In this document: piece by piece, positions 36,370 to 42,991 of the stretch | How the letters are laid out: each line of letters begins with the position of its first letter | Position numbering within the stretch: the stretch's first letter is position 1 | Origin: JADFDG01 sp965232985 | Lineage (GTDB): Bacteria > Pseudomonadota > Gammaproteobacteria > Pseudomonadales > JADFDG01 | Assembly (NCBI GenBank): GCA_965232985.1 | Contig: CBDDRC010000009.1 | Location: 62,001-126,000 of the forward strand | Direction: 5' to 3' | Length of the DNA stretch: 64,000 nucleotides | Translations under genes and position numbers: made by a program | Notes under the pieces: generated by a model | What the model was told of the DNA's origin: nothing | What the model saw: only the letters and a program-made list of their open reading frames with translations | Databases searched by the model: none

Positions 36370-37136
36370 CAGTGCTTGCCCTCGCACCCGGGCCCATGCA
36401 CATGCACCGCGCCGCTGAGTTCGTGCTCATGATCATGATGGTGGGTATACACAGCAAGGTGTGCAGGCGTAGTAGGCGCTTGCATCTTGCCAAAGAGCGC
36501 GACAAATTCCGGGTGCGCGCTCACCGCCTCCGGGGTGCCCGAGCAACACACATGCTGGTTGATGCAGACGACACTGTCGCTCTCGGCCATCACCAGGTGC
36601 AGATCGTGCGAGACCATCAATACACCGCAGCCGGTTTCGTTGCGCAGTTCGCCGACCAGTCCGTAGAGCGCGTTCTGCCCGGGGATGTCCACACCCTGGG
36701 CGGGCTCGTCGAGCACCAGCAGTTGCGGCTGGCGGACGATGGCGCGGGCCAGCAGCACCCGCTGGAACTCGCCGCCGGACAACGACCCGACCTGGGCGCG
36801 GGCAAGCCGTTCGGAGCCGGTACGGGCCAGGGCATTGCGGGCGGCGGCGGCATCGGTTCCGGCCAGCTGCACGAAGCGCAGGGCGGTCAGCGGCAGGGTC
36901 GGGTCGATGGCGAGTTTCTGCGGCATATAGCCGGCAAGCAGTCCGGGCGCACGGGAGATCTGTCCTTCCTGGGGAGTAACCAGGCCGAGCACCAGCCGGG
37001 CGAGCGAGGTTTTGCCGGAACCGTTCGGCCCGACCAAGGTGGTGATGTGGCCGCTTTCAACGGTGAGGTCGATGCTGGCCAGCACCCGGCGATCGCCGTA
37101 ACGCAGACCAACTCCTTTCAGTGTGACGAGGCGCAT
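36369..37136 (-). CDS. znuC: Zinc ABC transporter ATPase ZnuC with His-rich tail
   Basis: ATPase of the zinc importer, 255 aa. Walker A GPNGSGKTS, signature SLSGGEFQRVLLAR, Walker B LLVLDEPAQGVD and switch VSHDLH are intact; CINQHVCCSGTPE is typical of ZnuC. The last ~30 residues are histidine-rich (YTHHHDHEHE, then HVHGPGCEGKH): nine His and a Cys that could bind zinc in the cytoplasm. No clear ribosome site precedes the ATG. zur, which in Pseudomonas sits before znuC, is absent here. Confidence 0.94.
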   Translation of the reverse strand: MRLVTLKGVGLRYGDRRVLASIDLTVESGHITTLVGPNGSGKTSLARLVLGLVTPQEGQISRAPGLLAGYMPQKLAIDPTLPLTALRFVQLAGTDAAAARNALARTGSERLARAQVGSLSGGEFQRVLLARAIVRQPQLLVLDEPAQGVDIPGQNALYGLVGELRNETGCGVLMVSHDLHLVMAESDSVVCINQHVCCSGTPEAVSAHPEFVALFGKMQAPTTPAHLAVYTHHHDHEHELSGAVHVHGPGCEGKH

Positions 37137-37175
37137 GGCAGATCTGTGACAGGCAGGGGTGGCGTTGGGAGAAGG

Positions 37176-37193
37176 CTATGGTATAACGCATAG
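37176..37193. promoter_or_regulatory. Palindrome between znuC and pbpG, possible Zur operator
   Basis: CTATG (37176-37180), eight A/T-rich bases and CATAG (37189-37193). The centre GTATAAC holds TATAAC on plus and TTATAC on minus, possible -10 elements for pbpG-znuA and znuC. It partly resembles the GTTATA-type Zur half-site. Position is apt, the match imperfect. Confidence 0.35.
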
Positions 37194-37239
37194 TCTCGGG
37201 TCCGTGTTCTTGGCCCTGTTTCTTTTTGCAGACAAGCAG

Positions 37240-38187
37240 ATGCAACGCATTCTTAAAATCTTTATCGCATTGGCGGCCCTGTCTGCCAGCGCCCTTGTTA
37301 CGGCCGGCGAAGAGGCGGCGCTCGTCGCGCCGATGCCGGGCCTGTCGACATTACCGCTTTCCGCCGCGACGTTTGCGCCGGTGGTGACTGCCAGCGCCCT
37401 TGCCCGCCGCGACAACGTCCGGCTCCAGTCGCGCTCGGTGCTCGTCGTCCGCGCCGACAACGGTGAAGTCCTGTACCGCAAGAACATTGATCGCGACATG
37501 CCGATCGCCTCGATCACCAAGCTGATGACGGCGATGGTAGTGCTTGATGCGCAGTTGCCGCTTGATGAAGTCATCACCGTCAGCCGCGATGACATGGATG
37601 CGCTCAAGCACACGCCCTCGCGTATTGCCGTCGGCACCCGGCTCGCCCGTGGTGATCTGTTGCTGCTCGCGCTGATGGCATCGGAAAATCGTGCAGCGGC
37701 AGCACTTGCACGCAGCTATCCGGGCGGTAAGCAGGCAGCGGTTGCGGCGATGAATCGCAAGGCGCTCGCGCTGGGCATGACGCACTCACATTTTGTCGAC
37801 GGCACCGGCTTGTCCAGCCGCAACACCGCCTCGGCAGTCGATCTGGTGCGGCTGGTCAAGGCGGCAGAATCCTACGAGACCATTCGCCGCTACTCGACCA
37901 CGGCGCAGCACACCGTCAAGGTGGGTCGCCGCGCGCAGATTTTCCGCAATACGAATCCGCTGGTCAGAAGCCCGGACTGGTCGATTAATCTGACCAAGAC
38001 CGGCTTCATCAACGAAGCGGGTCGTTGCCTGGTGATGCAGGCGCGCATTGCCGAGTTGCCGGTGATCCTCGTGCTGATGGATTCCACCGGCAAGAAAACG
38101 CGGGTCGGCGATGCCAACCGGGTACGCAAGTGGCTTGAGGAGACGCTGCGCCTGGCCGGTATCGAGCGCGCCAAGCAGGACGTTTAA
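37240..38187 (+). CDS. pbpG: D-alanyl-D-alanine endopeptidase PBP7-like
   Basis: Periplasmic low-molecular-weight penicillin-binding protein that cuts peptide cross-links. From ATG 37240 the product is 315 aa with a signal peptide (~1-22, LVTAGEE). The serine-peptidase motifs are present in order: SITK (SxxK, nucleophile Ser), SEN (SxN), KTG. An open frame extends 27 codons upstream, but it would break the signal peptide pattern. The C-terminal anchor helix of DacA-type carboxypeptidases is missing, which favours PbpG. It is 63 bases before znuA on the same strand, an unusual neighbour for zinc uptake. Confidence 0.88.
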   Translation: MQRILKIFIALAALSASALVTAGEEAALVAPMPGLSTLPLSAATFAPVVTASALARRDNVRLQSRSVLVVRADNGEVLYRKNIDRDMPIASITKLMTAMVVLDAQLPLDEVITVSRDDMDALKHTPSRIAVGTRLARGDLLLLALMASENRAAAALARSYPGGKQAAVAAMNRKALALGMTHSHFVDGTGLSSRNTASAVDLVRLVKAAESYETIRRYSTTAQHTVKVGRRAQIFRNTNPLVRSPDWSINLTKTGFINEAGRCLVMQARIAELPVILVLMDSTGKKTRVGDANRVRKWLEETLRLAGIERAKQDV

Positions 38188-38250
38188 CCTGTTCTTGCAG
38201 TGATGATGGCGGTGGGCGAACATCGCCTCCCCGTTTTGCCGGTTCTCGCC

Positions 38251-39135
38251 ATGTCCCGCCTTCTTGTCTTGCTGTTGCTCGTCTGCCTGCTGCTTCCGGC
38301 CATGGCCGGCACCGCCGTGGCCGGCACCCGGATTGTCGCCAGCCTCTATCCGCTGGCCATGGTGTCGATGGCAGTCGCCAGGGCAGACACGGAAGTGAAG
38401 GTCATCGTGCCGACCGGCGCGTCAACCCATGATTATCAGCTCACCCCGGGTGACATCGAGGCCATCAATGGTGCCGATATCATCGTCTGGGCGGGACCGG
38501 AAGCAGAACCATATCTCGCCTCTATCCTCGCTGCCGGCCAGGCAAATTCCCGGCCGGCAGAACAGCGGGTAATTACACTGTCGACCCTGCCCGGCGCAGT
38601 GCTGCGCGATTACCGCCTTGATCCGGTTGATACCAAAAAATACGGGCGTGACCCGCATTTGTGGCTGTCGACCCGCAACGCGGCGCTGCTCGCCCAGGCG
38701 CTCGGCGCGCGGTTGGGCAACGCCCTGGCGGCGGAACATTTCGCTGCCGAGATGCAGCGCTACCGCAGCCGGCAGGCGAAACGTTTTGCGCCGGTAGCGC
38801 AGATGCCGCTGCTGGTTGCCCACGACGCCTACGGTTACCTGCTCGACGAGATCGGTCTGACCAATACCAGCGCGCTGGTGACCGAGCCGGACATCGCCGC
38901 TTCGGCGCGGCGCATCACCGATCTCGCGCAGCGCGTCAAGCGCGAGCACATTGGCTGCATGATTGGTGAAGAGGGTTTCCAGAATGGGGTTGCGCCGAGG
39001 CTGTTCGAAGGCAGCAGCGCCAATCTCGTGGTGCTCGACCCGCAACTCGGCGGCATTACCCTGACGCGTGACAGCTACACCCTCGCGCTCACCCACCTCG
39101 CCGACACGTTGTATGGGTGTCTCGTCACGCGTTAG
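38251..39135 (+). CDS. znuA: Zinc-binding periplasmic protein ZnuA-like
   Basis: Substrate-binding protein of the zinc importer (cluster A-I). From ATG 38251 the product is 294 aa and begins directly with a signal peptide ending AVAG; ATG 38203 or 38206 would add ~15 residues. Metal ligand candidates are His in GASTHDYQ, His in GRDPHLWLS and His in LVAHDAYGYLL, with the acidic ligand near LDPQLGG. The His/Asp-rich loop usual in ZnuA is absent (its place reads TKKYGRDPHLW), so manganese or another metal cannot be excluded, but the znuCB context favours zinc. Confidence 0.88.
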   Translation: MSRLLVLLLLVCLLLPAMAGTAVAGTRIVASLYPLAMVSMAVARADTEVKVIVPTGASTHDYQLTPGDIEAINGADIIVWAGPEAEPYLASILAAGQANSRPAEQRVITLSTLPGAVLRDYRLDPVDTKKYGRDPHLWLSTRNAALLAQALGARLGNALAAEHFAAEMQRYRSRQAKRFAPVAQMPLLVAHDAYGYLLDEIGLTNTSALVTEPDIAASARRITDLAQRVKREHIGCMIGEEGFQNGVAPRLFEGSSANLVVLDPQLGGITLTRDSYTLALTHLADTLYGCLVTR

Positions 39136-39203
39136 CGTGACCGGTAGAAGGGTGCGTTAGCGAGACGGGCAGAAGGGTGCGTTGGCATGCCGGCTACAAA
39201 GAT
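39129..39203. repeat. Three tandem 25-base repeats
   Basis: Units begin at 39129, 39154 and 39179, each with GCGTT(A/G)GC. Units 1 and 2 differ at only three or four positions; unit 3 is diverged and runs into thrB. Unit 1 overlaps the znuA stop. They fill the 58-base gap between the convergent znuA and thrB genes. Confidence 0.75.
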
Positions 39204-40138
39204 GCGCTGAGGGCGCGCAGCAGGTTCCGCATATCATTTGGCGTCTTGCGCAGCACAGCGGCATCGGCTTTTCCCGCCAGCTTTTCTGCCGCAACCAACC
39301 GTGACAACCAGAAGCGCGCCGCCGCCGCGCGGCGCAGCGCCGGCAGCAGTGCGCGCTCCGGTGGCGTCAACGGACGCGACTGCGCATAACCGGCCAGCAA
39401 CGCAGCTTCGCGCGCCGCATCCGGCACACCATCCACCACGGCCCAATCATTGAGTGCGATCGCGACATCCCAGGCGAGCACGTCATGGGTTGCGTGGAAG
39501 AAATCAAGCACGCCTGTCACTTCATCGCCGGTCAACAATACATTGTCGCGGAACAGATCGCCGTGAATGATGCCGTGCGGCAGTGCATGCGCTTGCGCAA
39601 AGGTGCGCGATGCGGCAAGCAGTGCGCTGGCGAGTTCAGCGTGCACATCGGCAGCAAGCAGTGGCGCTATATAGGCAAATGCTACCGGCCACCACCGATG
39701 ATCCGGTCGTTCGCGCGGCAATGCGCAATGCGTGCCGCCAGCGTGCAATTGCGCGAGCGTGGTGCCGAGCGCGCGGCAGTGCGCTGTTGTCGGCACCAGG
39801 ACATGTGCGCCGGGCAGGCGCGGCATCAGCAGCGCTGGTTTGTCCTGCAGGGTGAACTGGCGACGGCCGTCGGCCAGCCGCAGTGCCATCGGCACCGGCA
39901 GCTCAGCTTCGGCGAGCGCATCGGTGAGGGCGATGAAAAAAGGCAGTTCATCCGCCGGCACGGCCTCCACCAGGGTCAGCACATAGTCGTGCGGGTGGCC
40001 CCGATGGGTCAGGGTTATGAACCAGTTGGAGTTCTCGATGCCGGCGCTGATCGGCCGGCAGTCTGCCAAGGATTCGGCACCGGTGTAACGGCGCACGCTT
40101 TCGAGATCGGCAGATGACAGGGTGCGATAGGCAGACAT
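39194..40138 (-). CDS. thrB: Homoserine kinase, APH-fold type
   Basis: Phosphorylates homoserine in threonine synthesis. Product 314 aa, an aminoglycoside-phosphotransferase fold enzyme of the ThrB type found in pseudomonads, distinct from the GHMP-kinase ThrB of E. coli. The catalytic loop IIHGDLFRDNVLL and metal-binding LDFFHATHDVLAWDVAIALNDW are intact, and the N-terminal GIENSNWFI is typical. TAGACT ends six bases before the ATG and no Shine-Dalgarno is present. thrC and thrA are not in the window. Confidence 0.92.
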   Translation of the reverse strand: MSAYRTLSSADLESVRRYTGAESLADCRPISAGIENSNWFITLTHRGHPHDYVLTLVEAVPADELPFFIALTDALAEAELPVPMALRLADGRRQFTLQDKPALLMPRLPGAHVLVPTTAHCRALGTTLAQLHAGGTHCALPRERPDHRWWPVAFAYIAPLLAADVHAELASALLAASRTFAQAHALPHGIIHGDLFRDNVLLTGDEVTGVLDFFHATHDVLAWDVAIALNDWAVVDGVPDAAREAALLAGYAQSRPLTPPERALLPALRRAAAARFWLSRLVAAEKLAGKADAAVLRKTPNDMRNLLRALSASL

Positions 40139-40150
40139 GACGGCAGTCTA
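40139..40150 (-). promoter_or_regulatory. Candidate -10 element immediately before thrB
   Basis: On minus, TAGACT (40150-40145), GCCGTC, then ATG 40138. This geometry equals that at mltF and predicts a start at or next to the ATG. Confidence 0.4.
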
Positions 40151-40205
40151 GCGCGCGCCGCCCACACTCGGCAGGTCAGCGCAGAATGTTGCCTCGCGGA
40201 GCTGA

Positions 40206-40280
40206 CCGGATTCATCCGGGTCCTGAGCAAATCGGAAATTGACCCGACGGTCACTGCGTGGCACGGTCAACCTCCCGTGC
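40206..40280. promoter_or_regulatory. Two inverted repeats before the flavin monooxygenase gene
   Basis: CCGGAT-TC-ATCCGG (40206-40219) is a perfect compact palindrome. GCACGG (40261-40266) and CCGTGC (40275-40280) form a second with an eight-base centre. They sit in the 192-base space between thrB and the monooxygenase and could be repressor sites; no regulator gene is adjacent. Confidence 0.35.
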
Positions 40281-40330
40281 GGCACCGCCACCTTGCCCGC
40301 GCCGTCATGACCAACCCAGGAGTCGCCCGC

Positions 40331-41824
40331 ATGAACGCACCCACTACTTCTTCTTCGCGCAGCGCCGCTGCGCAAGGCACTGCTGCAAAAGTTGCCGCCG
40401 AGCCGCAAGGTGCGAGCCGCAGGCTGCCGAAGGTTTGCATCATCGGTGCCGGCTCCAGCGGCATTGCCTGCTGCAAGGTGTTCAAGCAGCAAGGCATCCC
40501 GTTTGTCTGTTACGAGGCATCGGATCGCGTCGGTGGCCTGTGGGCATTCAAGAACAGCAACAGCATGTCCAGTGCCTATCGTTCGCTGCATATCAATACG
40601 TCGCGGCGGCGCATGGCTTACCACGATTTCCCGATGCCCGACGATTACCCGGATTTCCCCAGCCATTTCCAGATTGCCGAATACTTCGACAGTTATGTCA
40701 ATCATTTCGGGCTGCGCGAGCACATCGTTTTCAGTACCAAAGTCGAGCGGTGTGAAAGACGCGCGGGTGGCGGCTGGAATGTGGCGCTGTCGAACGGCGC
40801 GACGCACAGTTATGACGCCATCGTCGTCGCCAATGGGCATCACTGGGATCCGAGCTGGCCCAACCCGGATTTTCCCGGCGAATTCACCGGCACGAAAATC
40901 CACAGCCACCACTATGTCGATCCGACTGACCCAGTCGATATGCGCGGCAAAACCGTCGTCGTCATCGGCTTCGGCAACTCGGCGATGGATATTGCCTGCG
41001 AACTCGGCCTGAAAACCAACGCGGAGAAGGTGTACCTCTCGACCCGATCCGGCGGCTACATCTTTCCGAAATATCTTGGCAGCACGCCAGTCGACGAAAT
41101 CCTGCGGCATCCGAGTGAAAAGCCCTCGCTGGGCGAGAAGGTGGTGCGCACGCTGCTGCCGGGCAGGTTTGTGGAATCGCTGATGTGGCCGGTTGTGCAC
41201 GGATTGATTCGCATGCGCGTGGGTGAGCCCTGGGATTACGGCCTGCCCAAACCGAAGCACCCGTTCGGCCATACCCACCCAACGATTTCCAACGAAATTC
41301 ACAGCCGTCTGGGCAGCGGCGACGTATTGCCGAAGCCGAATATCGCGCGCCTTGATGGCAAGACCGTCGAGTTTGCCGACGGCACAAAAGTCGAGGCCGA
41401 CGTGCTGGTTTATGCGACCGGCTACAAAATATCTTTTCCGTTTCTCGACAAGACGACGATCGAGGCGAGGGACAACGACATTGCGCTCTACCAGCGCATC
41501 TTTGATCCGAAAAATCCTGATCTGTTGTTCCTGGCGCTGGTTCAGCCGCTGTGCGCGATGATGCCGATCGCCGAGGAGCAATCGAAGCTGATGGCAGCGT
41601 ACTTCGCCGGCGATTATCACCTGCCTGAGACTACCGAGATGGTGCGCCGGATGCGCGAGGAGCACGAGGCGATGAAGGCGCGCTTCACCGAGAGCAAGCG
41701 CCACACCATTCAGATCGATTGCCAGGACTATACCTACCGTCTGTGGCAGGAGCAGGCGGCCGGCGGGAAGCGGGCCCGGCGGGTCGGCAATGTTCTGCCG
41801 GTTCCGGCCCGGGTCGGCGACTGA
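40331..41824 (+). CDS. Flavin-containing monooxygenase
   Basis: NADPH- and FAD-dependent monooxygenase, 497 aa. AGGAG (40318-40322) eight bases before ATG 40331 sets the start. FAD-binding GAGSSGIACCKVF at ~38, the FMO fingerprint FTGTKIHSHHY (FxGxxxHxxxY), and the NADPH-binding GFGNSAMDIACELG are visible, plus ATGYKISFPFL. The Tyr at the end of the fingerprint points to the FMO class rather than Baeyer-Villiger enzymes, which have Trp. Substrates of such enzymes are soft N or S nucleophiles or ketones; the true one is unknown. An esterase gene follows on the same strand. Confidence 0.9.
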   Translation: MNAPTTSSSRSAAAQGTAAKVAAEPQGASRRLPKVCIIGAGSSGIACCKVFKQQGIPFVCYEASDRVGGLWAFKNSNSMSSAYRSLHINTSRRRMAYHDFPMPDDYPDFPSHFQIAEYFDSYVNHFGLREHIVFSTKVERCERRAGGGWNVALSNGATHSYDAIVVANGHHWDPSWPNPDFPGEFTGTKIHSHHYVDPTDPVDMRGKTVVVIGFGNSAMDIACELGLKTNAEKVYLSTRSGGYIFPKYLGSTPVDEILRHPSEKPSLGEKVVRTLLPGRFVESLMWPVVHGLIRMRVGEPWDYGLPKPKHPFGHTHPTISNEIHSRLGSGDVLPKPNIARLDGKTVEFADGTKVEADVLVYATGYKISFPFLDKTTIEARDNDIALYQRIFDPKNPDLLFLALVQPLCAMMPIAEEQSKLMAAYFAGDYHLPETTEMVRRMREEHEAMKARFTESKRHTIQIDCQDYTYRLWQEQAAGGKRARRVGNVLPVPARVGD

Positions 41825-41947
41825 CGGCTGAGCGCCACCGGTGCCCGTAGCGGCATTGCTTGGCGGCGAGTGCATCCTGGCGGCCAAATCGCGCTAACAT
41901 CGCCGCATTCGTCGCCGTCCCGGTGTCGTGTCGCTGCGTGTGCCCTG

Positions 41948-42991
41948 ATGAAATCGCAGATCGAACGGTTTGCCCTCAAGCAGTTTCTGGCCCGCCTGCC
42001 GGGCAGCGTACTCGTGCGCATGGGCGGCGGGAAACCGGTTGTCCGTGCGGGTCGGACGCTGCATCCGCTGCTGCAGGCGATGATGTACGTGAATCGCAAC
42101 GCGCCCGGGTTTGAACGGCTCTCGCCGGCGGACGCGCGCAAAGCCTATCGCGACGTTTTGGCCATCGTCGAAGCCGATGCGCTGCCGATGGCCGATATAC
42201 GCAATGAGCGGGTACCGGTTGAAGGCGGTTCGATCCGCGTGCGCACGTATACGCCGCCGGACGTGAAACCGAAAGCCAAAGGCCCGGCGATTGTTTATTT
42301 TCACGGCGGCGGCCACGTGATCGGCGACATCGATGATTACGACAACACCGTGCGTTACATCGCTACGCGAGTTGGCTGCCGGCTGATCAACGTTGAATAC
42401 CGTTGTGCGCCCGAGCACAAATTTCCCGGTGCCGCCGAAGATGCGATTGCCGCATTTCGTTGGGTGCAGCAGAACGCCGGCCGGCTCGGCATCAATCCGG
42501 CACGGCTTGCCGTGATGGGCGATTCTGCTGGCGGCAACCTTGCGGCGGTGGTGGCGATGGCGGCGCGCGACCGCGATTTTCCGCCGCCGAAGCTGCAATG
42601 CTTGATTTACCCGATGACCGATCTGCGGCAGGCGACGCCGTCATACACCGAGCTGGGCGAAGGTTTCGGTTTAACCCGTGCTGTGATGGCCTGGTTTATC
42701 GCCCATTATGTGCGCAGCGAAGCCGATTACAAAAATCCGCTGGGCTCACCGTTGTTGGCAAAAAGCCATGCCAATCTGGCGCCGGCCATTATTACGGTCG
42801 CCGGTTTCGATCCGCTGCATGATGAGGGCGTCCAGTACGCAGAAAAACTGCGCGCTGCGGGCGTACCGGTCACCCTGCTTGAACACGATGATCTCACCCA
42901 CGCCTGGGTGACAATGACCGGTGCCGTACCGCCGGCGCGTGCAGCAATGGACGAGACCTGCGCGCTGGTGCGCAAGGCGCTCAAGGTATGA
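41948..42991 (+). CDS. Alpha/beta hydrolase, hormone-sensitive-lipase family
   Basis: Esterase of 347 aa from ATG 41948; the open frame reaches further up but without signals. Oxyanion-hole motif YFHGGGHVIGD, nucleophile Ser in GDSAGGNLAA, Asp in AGFDPLHDEG and His in DLTHAW complete the triad of the HSL (family IV) esterases. The N-terminal ~80 residues form the usual cap region. It overlaps polA by four bases, and follows the monooxygenase by 123 bases; a joint role in oxidising and hydrolysing a compound is only a guess. Confidence 0.9.
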   Translation: MKSQIERFALKQFLARLPGSVLVRMGGGKPVVRAGRTLHPLLQAMMYVNRNAPGFERLSPADARKAYRDVLAIVEADALPMADIRNERVPVEGGSIRVRTYTPPDVKPKAKGPAIVYFHGGGHVIGDIDDYDNTVRYIATRVGCRLINVEYRCAPEHKFPGAAEDAIAAFRWVQQNAGRLGINPARLAVMGDSAGGNLAAVVAMAARDRDFPPPKLQCLIYPMTDLRQATPSYTELGEGFGLTRAVMAWFIAHYVRSEADYKNPLGSPLLAKSHANLAPAIITVAGFDPLHDEGVQYAEKLRAAGVPVTLLEHDDLTHAWVTMTGAVPPARAAMDETCALVRKALKV

